This document shows, piece after piece, positions 7,603 through 16,585 of a stretch of 64,000 bases of DNA. A program made the translations under genes and the position numbers. This DNA is from Dyadobacter luticola (lineage in GTDB: Bacteria; Bacteroidota; Bacteroidia; Cytophagales; Spirosomataceae), in NCBI RefSeq assembly GCF_005860805.1, contig NZ_VCEJ01000002.1, positions 1,906,375 to 1,970,374 on the forward strand, written 5' to 3'. Under the pieces are notes generated by a model. That model was given only the letters and a program-made list of their open reading frames with translations, was not told where the DNA came from and did no database searches. Each line of letters begins with the position of its first letter. Positions within the stretch are counted from its first letter, which is position 1.

Positions 7603-7755
7603 ATGAATGAATTTGACCTGAGAATGAGGCTGGCGGCACTACGTCAGTATTTTCGCGACAATCAAGAAACATTATCACAAGAACAAGTTGATGAAATTCT
7701 CGATGTAATTTCTAAGATTCTGGAAGTTTTGAGAGAATTGGTCAGCCGAAGATAA
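7603..7755 (+). CDS. Small hypothetical protein (50 aa)
   Basis: This short frame encodes a 50-residue, mostly helical protein beginning MNEFDLRMRLAALRQYFRDN and ending in a leucine/isoleucine-rich amphipathic helix (EILDVISKILEVLRELVSRR). Hydrophobic positions are spaced like a coiled coil, suggesting oligomerisation. It ends 7 bases before the ATG of the next gene, so the two are probably co-transcribed. I do not recognise a family. The close spacing and the clean helix pattern are the arguments that it is a real gene. Confidence 0.5.
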   Translation: MNEFDLRMRLAALRQYFRDNQETLSQEQVDEILDVISKILEVLRELVSRR

Positions 7756-7762
7756 CACGAAC

Positions 7763-8038
7763 ATGGAGACGATCACAAAAATAGAAGACGATCTGAAAAA
7801 TTTGCTTTCCGATGCTAGGGAGGCACTTTCCAATGCGCAAAATTACCTTTCAAAAGATGGAAAGAAATATGAGCTGCACGACTGGATCACCATTGCTGAG
7901 TACTGCAAACGGTTTAACATTCCAAACACGCAGACAGTTAGCAACTGGATAAAACGGGGTGTCATCCCAGAGGAAAATATGGTCGTGATTGAAGAGTGTA
8001 ACAATATCCGGCTAATCAAGGCTATACCATATAACTAG
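7763..8038 (+). CDS. Small HTH-like (MerR/excisionase-type) protein
   Basis: This 91-residue protein has an N-terminal acidic helix and a central WITIAEYCKRFNIPNTQTVS segment followed by NWIKRGVIPEENM, which reads like the winged-helix start of MerR/excisionase-type DNA-binding proteins ('the ...VSNWIKRGVIP...' recognition region). It is the second gene of a unit with the 50-residue frame at 7603-7755 and is followed by a strong terminator. No toxin or enzyme partner is obvious. A role as a small local regulator is plausible, with the palindrome at 7551-7565 as a candidate site. Confidence 0.6.
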   Translation: METITKIEDDLKNLLSDAREALSNAQNYLSKDGKKYELHDWITIAEYCKRFNIPNTQTVSNWIKRGVIPEENMVVIEECNNIRLIKAIPYN

Positions 8039-8050
8039 GCCCGACAAAAA

Positions 8051-8078
8051 ATAGCCCGAGACGCGAGTCTCGGGCTAT
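8051..8078. terminator. Bidirectional intrinsic terminator
   Basis: A perfect 12-base stem (ATAGCCCGAGAC at 8051-8062 with GTCTCGGGCTAT at 8067-8078) closes a 4-base loop. It lies between the convergent genes ending at 8038 (plus) and 8105 (minus), with an A-rich flank that gives a T tract on the minus strand. Confidence 0.75.
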
Positions 8079-8104
8079 AATATAACCTTGTACAGAAAAA
8101 TCTT

Positions 8105-8602
8105 CTAAGCCGCATTCGTCACGCGCCTTACCAGCGGCATGCCGCCGTAATCTTCCCACAATCCCAATAGCAACTTCTGCTCTTTGGGCGTGTGTAGTCC
8201 GAAATCGATCAGGATTTCGCCGTCCTGGATTCTTCTTTTAAAATACTCGGCGTAATCATCGGACATTACTGAGCTCGACATGGCACGCAGGCCGCCTTCG
8301 TTCAGCTTTCCGACAACTACAAGGGCCAGTCCCGGAATCGCCACAAACCTACCATACACATCCAATGCATCCGAGATCCTGGTTACCTGTAGTTTCTTTC
8401 TGTGGTGTTTAAGATTATCTGTATAAAAATCACTTCCAGAGTGATGATATAGTTTTCCACAAGTTTCTTCCGACATGATCAGCGTGATTTCTTCCGCCTC
8501 ATAGCCGAGTCCGATCAGCGTTTTATATGCATTTTCCGCATCCTCGCGGGTAGCAAATACGCCGGTCATGGTACTGATTTTTTTTGGTGTCGATGTTTCC
8601 AT
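8105..8602 (-). CDS. General-stress-protein-17M-like (YflT) domain protein
   Basis: This 165-residue soluble protein begins with the small alpha/beta domain seen in heat-induced stress proteins such as YflT (MTGVFATREDAENAYKTLIG, then LGYEAEEITLIMSEET). The remainder (FVAIPGLALVVVGKL, then a helical region and a GEILIDFGLH strand) is common in Bacteroidota hypothetical proteins of this kind. No catalytic residues are evident and the biochemical role is unknown. A near-perfect 20-base palindrome upstream (8639-8658) may control it. Confidence 0.6.
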   Translation of the reverse strand: METSTPKKISTMTGVFATREDAENAYKTLIGLGYEAEEITLIMSEETCGKLYHHSGSDFYTDNLKHHRKKLQVTRISDALDVYGRFVAIPGLALVVVGKLNEGGLRAMSSSVMSDDYAEYFKRRIQDGEILIDFGLHTPKEQKLLLGLWEDYGGMPLVRRVTNAA

Positions 8603-8638
8603 AGCGCTAAGTGTGCAAAATGGTTGAAAAGTATGTTG

Positions 8639-8658
8639 CTTATTAAATGTTTAATAAG
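8639..8658. promoter_or_regulatory. 20-base palindrome upstream of the stress-type gene
   Basis: CTTATTAAA and TTTAATAAG are exact inverted repeats separated by TG. The site lies 36 bases upstream of the start at 8602 in the divergent gap toward the DUF1080 gene, a position suited to an operator. It has no T-tract or loop typical of a terminator. Confidence 0.4.
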
Positions 8659-8892
8659 TGTTGATTTTATGTTGCCGCAGGTTACTACCATTTTCGTGCC
8701 GCGGACGTGTAAGTAAACTATACGTCAGCTTTTTAGCTCAAAAATCCAGTTTTCACTGATACGCCATCGTTGCAAGCTCTGTGGCATTTGCTCCCCAACC
8801 AACAAAAACAGCTTCCAAAAAGAGTAATTACAAATTCGCATTTGCTTATATCGGCAGCCGGAGTTAGCCGGTAAATCAACCTGACCAATCAA

Positions 8893-9678
8893 ATGAACGG
8901 ACAATTATCTAAAATAGCAGCCTCCATCGCAGCGCCTCTCGCTATTGCTTTTTGCTTAAATTCTGTGAGTTATGCCCAGGTGGGTGTGGGTACCAAGCCA
9001 ATCAAAGGCGCAGAAATGTATCTTGATGGCAGCCGAAAAATGCTGGATGACAAGTGGATTTACTGGGAAGGCCCGCGCTTTTCGGCCAAGCCGCCAATCA
9101 AGTGGACGGTGGTGAATGACCCGGTCGATAAAGGTACCGTAATCAATTGCAATGATCCGGCATCCCAGGGCGGGCTTTACGGGTCCGCAGACATTGTTAC
9201 CAAAAAACAATTCAAAGATTTCCGGGCGCACGTGGAGTTTTTGATCACCAAACCGGGCGGCAACAGCGGGGTATATCTGCAAAATCGTTATGAAATCCAG
9301 GTGCTGGATGGCGACACGACTTCGCACGGTATGGCGGCGGTGATCAACGAATCCAAATCACCTTATTATGCGTACAATGGGATCGGAAAATGGAATTCTT
9401 ATGACATTCTCTTCCGTGCGGCGCGTTTCAAAGATGGCAAACTGGTGGAGCAGCCGATGGTCACCCTTTATTTCAATGGTAAAAAAGTGCATTCCAATCA
9501 AAAAATCAGCCAGGTTTGGGGCGGACCGAACTCCGGAATCGACGGCGGAAATGATGGTGGAAAAGGGATTACCGACAAACCGGGTGGTTTGAAACTACAA
9601 TCCGAAGGCCACGATGTCTACTACCGCAACATTTGGATCAAGGACATGGAGCTGGACAAAGCTGATACAGATTTTTAA
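8893..9678 (+). CDS. DUF1080 (3-keto-disaccharide hydrolase domain) secreted protein
   Basis: This 261-residue exported protein has an N-terminal signal peptide ending near VSYAQ. One DUF1080 domain (about residues 45-255) adopts a concanavalin-like beta sandwich; visible family strings include FRAHVEFLITKPGGNSGVYL, QNRYEIQVLD and GIGKWNSYDILFRAARF. Characterised relatives hydrolyse 3-keto-glycosides made by sugar dehydrogenases. The neighbouring sorbosone-dehydrogenase-like and cytochrome genes fit an oxidative sugar pathway, but the substrate is not determinable here. A strong terminator follows. Confidence 0.82.
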   Translation: MNGQLSKIAASIAAPLAIAFCLNSVSYAQVGVGTKPIKGAEMYLDGSRKMLDDKWIYWEGPRFSAKPPIKWTVVNDPVDKGTVINCNDPASQGGLYGSADIVTKKQFKDFRAHVEFLITKPGGNSGVYLQNRYEIQVLDGDTTSHGMAAVINESKSPYYAYNGIGKWNSYDILFRAARFKDGKLVEQPMVTLYFNGKKVHSNQKISQVWGGPNSGIDGGNDGGKGITDKPGGLKLQSEGHDVYYRNIWIKDMELDKADTDF

Positions 9679-9694
9679 AAGTCGATTTAACATT

Positions 9695-9737
9695 AAAAAA
9701 ATAGTCCTGCTTCCTTACGAGGCAGGACTATTTTTTT
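9695..9737. terminator. Bidirectional terminator after the DUF1080 gene
   Basis: ATAGTCCTGC (9701-9710) pairs with GCAGGACTAT (9722-9731), flanked by A7 on the left and T8 on the right, so it can work in both directions. It sits between convergent genes. Confidence 0.8.
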
Positions 9738-9761
9738 GGAAGACCTTTCTAAAAGTCTGGC

Positions 9762-11060
9762 TTACTTCTTTTTATAGTCAATCTTGAAAATCGTCCCGTT
9801 CAAATCATCGGTGACATAAAGTGCGCCGTCGGGGCCTTGCGCCAGTCCGCACGGACGATGCTGGATCGGGCCGCTCGGTTTTACAAGGTCTACGCCTGCG
9901 AAGTTATCTGCAAAAATCTCCCACTTACCAGGCTTACCATTTACAAAAGGCACAAAAGCAACCATATAGCCTTTTTTCAGCTCCGAAGACTGGCTGTGAA
10001 AAGCAATGAACGCTCCGTTTCTATATCGTGCAGGAAACATATTCCCGGAATAGAACATCAGCGCATTTGGGCCTAAATGTGCCGGAAATGCGACCAGCGG
10101 GTTGATTGCTTTTTCACCGGAAGCCGTTTTTCCGTCGCCGCCATATTCCGGTGCGAGGATCTTTTTGTTCTGGAAATGATCGTAATAAATGTACGGCCAG
10201 CCAGCATCGTCACCTTCTTTGAGCTTGTAAAAGGTTTCGGCAGGAAGCTCCGCACTTTGCTTGGGCGTGTAGTATTGCGGGAACAAATCGTCGAACTTGC
10301 CACGACCGTGGCTGGTCACATACAAGGCATTGGTTTTGTTGTCCCAATCCATTCCAACGGCATTTTTGACGCCAGTTGCATACCGTTTTCCGTCGCTGAA
10401 TGTCTGGTTTTGCTGGTCGGCCTTGAATTTCCAAATACCACCCGCAGAGTCGAGGATCGAGCAGGGCGACATGCCTTTTCCGGAACCCGCCTGGCGGCAG
10501 TTATCATTCCACGAACCTACCGTCACATATAAATTTCCCGAATTATCCACCGCCACAGGTTTTGCATTATCGCGCCCATGGTCCGCCAGACCGGAAACAA
10601 TCAGCTCAGGCTTGTCCATATCGATGATTTCTTCCTTCTCATTCAATTTATAGCGGTACACGCCTTTGTTGGAAGAACTGTACAGATAACCATTTTTGAT
10701 GGTCACACCGGTACCGGGAAAATCTCCAAAAAGTTTCTGTTCATCCAGTGTTCCGTCACCATTTGCATCCCGAAGCAGGTAGGTACCTTTTCCATCTTTT
10801 AGTTTGGAAAGCCGGACATACATCGAGCCGCCTTTTCCGATCGTCATGTGCCTCGTCGGGCCCAGGTCGGTCGCAAGGATCTGGGCGGAAAATCCGGCGG
10901 GGAGCTTAATGTCTTTTGCTTCGACGGGCACAAATTTTCCGTCGTTTTCAGGAGAGGTAACCGTCATGCTTTTATAGGCAAAGAGGCAGGTTGTCGCGGC
11001 CAGTGCCAGCGTGGTTGCGACCAGCGTAGCTCCGGTTTTCTTCAATAAATTTTTTTGCAT
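9762..11060 (-). CDS. Sorbosone-dehydrogenase-like secreted beta-propeller protein
   Basis: This 432-residue exported protein of the PQQ-type glucose/L-sorbosone dehydrogenase superfamily folds as a beta propeller and may oxidise a sugar aldehyde. Family strings include FSAQILATDLGPTRHMTIGK, GRDNAKPVAVDNSGNLYVTV and HRPCGLAQGPDGALYVTDD near the end. I chose ATG 11060, giving the signal peptide MQKNLLKKTGATLVATTLAL; upstream residues in the longer frame do not look coding. There is no heme motif, so electrons would go to a partner. The DUF1080 gene is convergent across the terminator at 9695. Confidence 0.75.
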   Translation of the reverse strand: MQKNLLKKTGATLVATTLALAATTCLFAYKSMTVTSPENDGKFVPVEAKDIKLPAGFSAQILATDLGPTRHMTIGKGGSMYVRLSKLKDGKGTYLLRDANGDGTLDEQKLFGDFPGTGVTIKNGYLYSSSNKGVYRYKLNEKEEIIDMDKPELIVSGLADHGRDNAKPVAVDNSGNLYVTVGSWNDNCRQAGSGKGMSPCSILDSAGGIWKFKADQQNQTFSDGKRYATGVKNAVGMDWDNKTNALYVTSHGRGKFDDLFPQYYTPKQSAELPAETFYKLKEGDDAGWPYIYYDHFQNKKILAPEYGGDGKTASGEKAINPLVAFPAHLGPNALMFYSGNMFPARYRNGAFIAFHSQSSELKKGYMVAFVPFVNGKPGKWEIFADNFAGVDLVKPSGPIQHRPCGLAQGPDGALYVTDDLNGTIFKIDYKKK

Positions 11061-11218
11061 GCAATCGAAAAATTGAGTGGTTAATGTTGGACCTGATAGC
11101 AGCCCATTTTCTTGAAAAGATCGGCGGCAAAGTTTGCTACTTGAACGCGACTGCAATTTTAGCTAAATGTGGATGGAATGGTTTTTTAAATAACCGGACA
11201 AACTTAAATATCAATGCT

Positions 11219-11545
11219 ATGAACCCAAACGACAACGACGCAGACCAATACGATGAGGATCTGCCAGGTAACTATCCGCCTGAGGAAGACATATTCAGAC
11301 AAGGTTTGATAGAAGAGGACATTGACCCTGAAAATATAGACCGAATCAAAGATGAACCGGGTGAAGATCCCGAAGAATGGAATGAAAAATCTTTTGCATC
11401 CGACCGCGTAGGCGACGATCTGGACATTCCGGGATCGGAGCTGGACGATGACGACGAGATGATCGGCCGTGAAGATGAGGAAAATAATTATTACAGTCTG
11501 GGCGGAGATAACCACGAAGCCCAGGAGGAAAATCAGGGCGATTAA
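11219..11545 (+). CDS. Highly acidic small protein, unknown function
   Basis: This 108-residue protein contains by my count 41 Asp/Glu and only 6 Lys/Arg, with no signal peptide or membrane segment. It is rich in Asn, Gly and Pro and probably largely disordered. I chose ATG 11219 because the longer frame adds a hydrophobic, non-matching N-terminus. Conserved-looking pieces are YPPEEDIF, GEDPEEWNEKSF and GDDLDIPGSELDD; similar acidic proteins are common in Cytophagales without assigned function. A terminator follows directly. Confidence 0.65.
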   Translation: MNPNDNDADQYDEDLPGNYPPEEDIFRQGLIEEDIDPENIDRIKDEPGEDPEEWNEKSFASDRVGDDLDIPGSELDDDDEMIGREDEENNYYSLGGDNHEAQEENQGD

Positions 11546-11567
11546 TGTTGTTCCAGATTTCTCATTG

Positions 11568-11602
11568 AAAGGCCTGATAACAACTATCAGGCCTTTTGTT
11601 TT
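11568..11602 (+). terminator. Intrinsic terminator after the acidic-protein gene
   Basis: AAAGGCCTGATA (11568-11579) pairs with TATCAGGCCTTT (11585-11596), followed by TGTTTTTTGG. It is placed just after the stop of the acidic-protein gene. Confidence 0.8.
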
Positions 11603-11669
11603 TTGGTTAAAAAAAACGGCAAGTATGAAAAATCCGGCTGATGCTTTTTTGTAAAAACTACCTTACAAA

Positions 11670-12848
11670 ATGGCCGCATTTACCCCCGAAGCATTTAAGA
11701 AAGAATTCATTGCGATCCTCGATTATTGGGAAAAATACGGTCCTGATCCGGAAAAAGGAGGATTTTATGGTAGGGTAAATGCTGATAACCAGCCAGTCAA
11801 AGATTCAGACCGCTCGGTGGTTCTGACCGGCCGCATTCTCTGGACATTTTCGCTCGCGCACCGGCTGCTGAAAGAAGCTAAATATTTAACATTGGCCGAC
11901 CGCGCCTATCAGCAGCTGGTCAAGCACTTCTTCGATCCTGAACACGGCGGCGTGTACTGGTCTGTCAAAGCCGACGGAACTCCGCTCGAAACAAAAAAGC
12001 AGATTTACGGCAATGCATTTGCGATGTATGGACTGGCGGAGTATTACCGGATAACGCATCATAAACCGGCACTCGAAAAAGCGCAGGAGCTTTTTAATAT
12101 CATTGAAAAACATGCATTTGATCCCGTAAATGGCGGTTACCGTGAAGCTTTCGCGCGCGACTGGTCGGCTACGGATGATTACATTCTGAGTAAAAGTCCG
12201 TGGGTAAAGAGCATGAACACGCATTTACATTTGGTGGAAGCCTACACCAATTTATACACCGTTTGGCCGGATGCAAAGCTGAAAAAGCAAACCGCCAACA
12301 TGCTGGACGCGATCATCACGCACATTGTCAATCCTGAAACGGAGAGCATGGAGCTGTTTTTTGATGAAAAATGGAAGCCTAAAGATCATGTCATTTCTTA
12401 CGGGCATGACATTGAAGCTTCGTGGCTGCTTTTCGAAACTGCGGAAATATTGCATGATGAAAAGCTAATCGCGAAAATGAAGAAGAAATCCATCGCCATG
12501 GCTACTGCTGCGAGCAAAGGTCTGGCCAAAGATGGTGCATTAAACTACGAATACGACCCCGAAACGAAACATTTGCAGACCGACAGGAGCTGGTGGGTTG
12601 CTGCCGAGCAGCTGGTGGGTTTTTATAATGCATACCAGCTGACCAAAGATCCGCAGTTTAAAATAAAGGCCGAGCACAGCTGGGATTATGTGGTCAATGA
12701 ATTTATTGACAAAGATAAAGGTGAGTGGTTCGGTACGGTGAAAGAAGATGGTACGCCGGTCAAAGGAGATAAAATCAATTTTTGGAAATGCCCCTACCAC
12801 AATTCCCGCGCCTGCGCTGAAATGTGGCGACGCGTTTCCAAAGCCTAA
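11670..12848 (+). CDS. AGE-family sugar 2-epimerase (cellobiose/mannobiose 2-epimerase-like)
   Basis: This 392-residue cytosolic enzyme of the N-acylglucosamine 2-epimerase superfamily has an (alpha/alpha)6 barrel and interconverts a sugar and its C2 epimer. The conserved aromatic and His positions are visible: His185/His187 in NTHLHLVEAY, His246 in SYGHDIEASWL and His377 in CPYHNSRACAEM, plus GGFYGRV and GGVYWSV glycan-binding turns. Length and motifs fit cellobiose 2-epimerase-type members better than GlcNAc epimerases. Its position among secreted sugar enzymes supports carbohydrate catabolism. Confidence 0.82.
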   Translation: MAAFTPEAFKKEFIAILDYWEKYGPDPEKGGFYGRVNADNQPVKDSDRSVVLTGRILWTFSLAHRLLKEAKYLTLADRAYQQLVKHFFDPEHGGVYWSVKADGTPLETKKQIYGNAFAMYGLAEYYRITHHKPALEKAQELFNIIEKHAFDPVNGGYREAFARDWSATDDYILSKSPWVKSMNTHLHLVEAYTNLYTVWPDAKLKKQTANMLDAIITHIVNPETESMELFFDEKWKPKDHVISYGHDIEASWLLFETAEILHDEKLIAKMKKKSIAMATAASKGLAKDGALNYEYDPETKHLQTDRSWWVAAEQLVGFYNAYQLTKDPQFKIKAEHSWDYVVNEFIDKDKGEWFGTVKEDGTPVKGDKINFWKCPYHNSRACAEMWRRVSKA

Positions 12849-12865
12849 AAAATCCGGCTTTCCTA

Positions 12866-15040
12866 TTAATTTAGGAACATTTCATCGATTAGCAGCAATG
12901 CTTTTTTTCCTTTATTGGAATGCCAGTCAGGGATTTTGCCATTTGGTTTTGCCACGACCTTGATCCAGGTAACCGTCTGCGGACTGAATTTTCCCTCGAC
13001 CGTTTTCAGGCTTGGGGTATCCCCTTTTTTAGGCAGCGGCGCCTTGAATTTCGTCAGCAGCTTCATATTATCCGGGCTGCTTCCACCCCAGATTTCAACC
13101 AGATCGGGTGGAAAAATGCTCGTCGCTTCCTCGATCATGTAATGTACGCCGAGGGACGAAATTGTGATCGGCTTTTTAAATTCAGAAACAAACACCATGT
13201 CATTGTCCCTAACGCCCGCCCAGTTGTTAGCCCAGGCGGGATTGTTAGCTCCGATAACACCCAATTTCTTGTCAAAAAATGTCTTGGCGCCCTCCGCCTG
13301 GTGCACGCGGTTGAGTGGCGCGAGCAGGTTTGAGCTATCAGGCACATACGCGCTCTTAAAAAACTCAAATGTCGCCATTTCACTGCCGTACCAGCCTTTT
13401 TTATAAGCCTTTGCCTTGATTGTCTCATTTTTGGTGATCACCGTTTTATCGTCCAAAAGCGGCGAACTAATGCTATCCGGCTCCGTCCCGTCCATGGTAT
13501 AACGGATATCCACGCCCTTGATCGGGTGTTTGATGTTCAATGCCAGGGACTGGGCGAAAATCGTGGAGCTGTTCTTTACCTGCGGCGGGTTCAGGCGCAG
13601 CGGACTTTTTCCGTCGTCTTTAAAACCACCGATAATGTCCAGGTTCTTGCTGGCTTTTTGCAGCTGCTCCACATCGGCAGCCGATAGTTTTGTATCCCAA
13701 ACCGCGACGGTTTTAAGACTTTTCAGATTGGGTAATAAACCTTTAAAATCCTCCAAACCTAACTTAGTGCCTGATAATGTCAGGTTTTGCAAATGTTTTA
13801 AGGTTGACAATTCTTTCAACCCGGCGGCGGTAACATCCGTGAAATTGAGGTCGAGCTTGTGCAGATTTTCAAATTGCGTGATGCTTTTGATATCCGCATC
13901 TTTTACAGGCATTTTATTGAGATTCAATGCAATAACCTGCTTTTTGATTTCACTCAGCTCGTCCAATTGCTTGGAACTGTAAGATGCGCTGTTATAAATA
14001 TTCACGGCCAATGCCGGGGATTCTCTCGCCAGCGGAAGAATGGTGCGATAATCGGTATTCAGCTTGGCGATTTCCGCTTCATCCACGGCCGGAAAATCGT
14101 ATTCTTCCTGCTGCTCAGCAGGCAAAAGGTAGGCGGCCGCCAGGATGCGCAGAGAATCTTTTTCAGGAAAATCGGTCACTTTTTTCTTGAAATCCGCATT
14201 GCGTTTTACCCATAATGTCAGCAGCGAAATCTCCTGCAAGGTCAGCTGCGACTTCCCGCTCGGTGGCATGTGCTTCTTATCGTCCATCGGTAAATGTGCC
14301 CGCTGCAAAAGCAAACTGATCTGCGGATTGCCCGGAACGAGCAGTTTACCCGATTTGCCGCCCTTCATAATCGAAGCCGGGTCGCTCAGGATCAGCTCGC
14401 CTTTTAATTTATCGGGATTGTGGCAACTCGTACATTTCTGGTCAAAAATCGGCTTGATCACATTGGTATAAACCACCGCCTGGTCCAGCGGGACCGCCGC
14501 CATTTCTTTCTCAATCGAAACCGGCTCCCAGATAAAATCGCTGCCGTGCGTCAGCGCAGCGCCATAATGTCCGGTCATAACCAACCCTACAACAGTAATA
14601 AATGCGCTCACTTTTGCAACCGGCGCCTTATACCAGCCAGTATTTCTGATCCAGTAAATAATCGAAGCGATGAAAAAAATTCCCGCGCCGGTCCATTTAT
14701 GCCAGGTCAATGTTGGGCCTTCATATCCATCTTCCTGCGAAAGGAAAATACCCATGATGACCGTCACAGCCGCAAAAAGCGACCCGATCAGCAATAAGCC
14801 TTGGAGGAAATTTTTATAAAATGTATTGGTCGAATATTCAGGCTGGAAGCGGAAAAATTCCAGCAGCATTGCCAGTAGCAAAATGACGATCGGGAAATGC
14901 AGGATCAGTGGGTGCATGCGCCCGATCGTTTGCAGCCAGGCCGGAATGACCAGCTTACTTTCGAAGAGCAGCAGAAAAAGAATGAAAATGTTGGAAGCAA
15001 TCAGAACCTGTTCCGCAAAAACCCTGAATCTTAAATGCAT
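12866..15040 (-). CDS. Membrane protein with planctomycete-type cytochrome c, LRR and chitobiase C-terminal-like domains
   Basis: This 724-residue protein starts with about five membrane helices (roughly residues 12-160, DUF2231-like, including IGRMHPLILHFPIVILLLAM). A planctomycete-type cytochrome c domain follows, with heme motif CTSCH at 203-207. A leucine-rich stretch (about 385-475, FENLHKLDLNFTDVTAAGLK), a chitobiase/hexosaminidase C-terminal-like domain (IRYTMDGTEPDS) and a discoidin-like end complete it. The extracytoplasmic part may bind glycans and accept electrons. It is the last gene of a three-gene operon with DUF1501 and PSCyt1-DUF1549-DUF1553 genes. Confidence 0.8.
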   Translation of the reverse strand: MHLRFRVFAEQVLIASNIFILFLLLFESKLVIPAWLQTIGRMHPLILHFPIVILLLAMLLEFFRFQPEYSTNTFYKNFLQGLLLIGSLFAAVTVIMGIFLSQEDGYEGPTLTWHKWTGAGIFFIASIIYWIRNTGWYKAPVAKVSAFITVVGLVMTGHYGAALTHGSDFIWEPVSIEKEMAAVPLDQAVVYTNVIKPIFDQKCTSCHNPDKLKGELILSDPASIMKGGKSGKLLVPGNPQISLLLQRAHLPMDDKKHMPPSGKSQLTLQEISLLTLWVKRNADFKKKVTDFPEKDSLRILAAAYLLPAEQQEEYDFPAVDEAEIAKLNTDYRTILPLARESPALAVNIYNSASYSSKQLDELSEIKKQVIALNLNKMPVKDADIKSITQFENLHKLDLNFTDVTAAGLKELSTLKHLQNLTLSGTKLGLEDFKGLLPNLKSLKTVAVWDTKLSAADVEQLQKASKNLDIIGGFKDDGKSPLRLNPPQVKNSSTIFAQSLALNIKHPIKGVDIRYTMDGTEPDSISSPLLDDKTVITKNETIKAKAYKKGWYGSEMATFEFFKSAYVPDSSNLLAPLNRVHQAEGAKTFFDKKLGVIGANNPAWANNWAGVRDNDMVFVSEFKKPITISSLGVHYMIEEATSIFPPDLVEIWGGSSPDNMKLLTKFKAPLPKKGDTPSLKTVEGKFSPQTVTWIKVVAKPNGKIPDWHSNKGKKALLLIDEMFLN

Positions 15041-15082
15041 TTAAATTTTACCCGAAATATTGACCAATAATTAAGATTCAGC

Positions 15083-16537
15083 CTAGCTGATAATGTCACG
15101 CACCACCTTACCGGACACGTCGGTGAGCCGGTATCTTCTTCCTAAATGTTTGAAAACCAGCTTCTCATGGTTCAATCCCAGCTGATGCAGGATCGTCGCC
15201 TGAAAATCGTGGACGTGCACCGGATCTTTGGCAATGTTATAACCCAGCTCGTCGGTCTCGCCGTAAACCATCCCCGGCTTAATGCCGCCGCCAGCCATCC
15301 AGACTGTGAAGCATCTCGGGTGGTGGTCGCGGCCGTAATTATCTGCCGTCAGCTTGCCCTGGGTATAGCTGGTCCGGCCAAATTCACCGCCCCAGATCAC
15401 CAATGTTTCATCCAGTAAACCTCTCTGTTTCAAATCCGTAACCAATGCTGCCGACGCCTGGTCTACGTCCATCGCCTGTTTGGCAATTTCAAAAGGCAGG
15501 TTACCGTGCTGGTCCCAGCCCTGGTGGTAAAGCTGCACAAAGCGTACGCCGTTTTCGGAAAGCTTGCGTGCCAGCAGGCAGTTAGCTGCATAGGTACCGG
15601 GCACCAGACATTCGGGGCCGTAAAGTTTAATAATGTCATCCGATTCTTTGGAAAGGTCCATCACTTCCGGCACCGCCGTCTGCATCCGATAAGCCATTTC
15701 ATATTGCTTGATCTTGGCCGTGATTTCCGGATCGCCGAACTCCTGGTAGGATAACTCATTCAGTTTGGACAAGTTATCTAGCATATCCCGCCTGTCGTGA
15801 CGGTCCATACCTTCCGGATCGCGGAGGTAAAGAACCGGATCTTCGCCCTTGCTGAACTGCACGCCCTGGTGCACAGAATCAAGGAAACCGTTTGACCATA
15901 ATTTGGAATAAACCCCCTGACCATTACCGACGCCGCGCGAAAGCAAGACCGTAAAATTCGGCAGGTTTTTATTTTCATTTCCCAGACCATAACTCAGCCA
16001 CGAACCCATACTTGGGCGGTTACCTTGCTGAGAACCAGTCTGTAAGAATGTTAGCGCAGGGTCGTGGTTGATCGCCTCGGTATACATCGACCGGACAATG
16101 CAGATGTCATCGACAATCTTGGAAGTGTACGGCAACAAATTGCTCACCCACGCCTGCGACTGTCCATATTGCTTGAAATCCACAAAAGAACCCACCAGCG
16201 GAAATGATGCCTGATTGGCCGTCATACCCGTCAACCTTTGGTTACCACGAACGGATGGCGGAATTTCCTGGCCCATCATTTCCCGCAGCTTAGGTTTATA
16301 GTCAAAAAGCTCCTGCTGCGACGGTGCGCCATTCTGAAACATATAAATTACACGCTTTGCCTTTGGCGCAAAATGCGGTATTCCCGGCGCAAATCCTTCC
16401 TCATCAGTACCTTTTCCACTTAATAATCCGGGCATCAGCAATGAACCCAACGCCACGCCGCCGAGGCCCAGGCTCATGCTGGACAAAAAACGTCTCCTGT
16501 TAAAATTGAACCCGTGTTCTAAGATTTCCTTTTCCAT
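15083..16537 (-). CDS. DUF1501 family secreted protein (Tat signal)
   Basis: This 484-residue protein is of the DUF1501 family, a branch of the alkaline phosphatase/sulfatase-like fold. A twin-arginine signal is visible (NRRRFLSSMSLGLGG near residues 13-27). Family strings include YMFQNGAPSQQELFDYKPKL, HDPALTFLQTGSQQGNRPSM, LVIWGGEFGRTSYTQGK and GRDHHPRCFTVWMAGGG. DUF1501 genes nearly always accompany DUF1549/DUF1553 cytochrome genes, as here, but their reaction is unproven. It is the middle gene of the operon, with gaps of about 45 bases on each side. Confidence 0.85.
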   Translation of the reverse strand: MEKEILEHGFNFNRRRFLSSMSLGLGGVALGSLLMPGLLSGKGTDEEGFAPGIPHFAPKAKRVIYMFQNGAPSQQELFDYKPKLREMMGQEIPPSVRGNQRLTGMTANQASFPLVGSFVDFKQYGQSQAWVSNLLPYTSKIVDDICIVRSMYTEAINHDPALTFLQTGSQQGNRPSMGSWLSYGLGNENKNLPNFTVLLSRGVGNGQGVYSKLWSNGFLDSVHQGVQFSKGEDPVLYLRDPEGMDRHDRRDMLDNLSKLNELSYQEFGDPEITAKIKQYEMAYRMQTAVPEVMDLSKESDDIIKLYGPECLVPGTYAANCLLARKLSENGVRFVQLYHQGWDQHGNLPFEIAKQAMDVDQASAALVTDLKQRGLLDETLVIWGGEFGRTSYTQGKLTADNYGRDHHPRCFTVWMAGGGIKPGMVYGETDELGYNIAKDPVHVHDFQATILHQLGLNHEKLVFKHLGRRYRLTDVSGKVVRDIIS

Positions 16538-16585
16538 AATTTCTAGCTGTTGGGCATTTTGCTGTTAGTCGTTGGCTTTCAGCTT

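Noticed and set aside
7603-8038. Toxin-antitoxin pair
   Set aside because: The two small genes are coupled, but neither resembles a toxin family; the second is more like a DNA-binding protein, so a TA label would be a guess.
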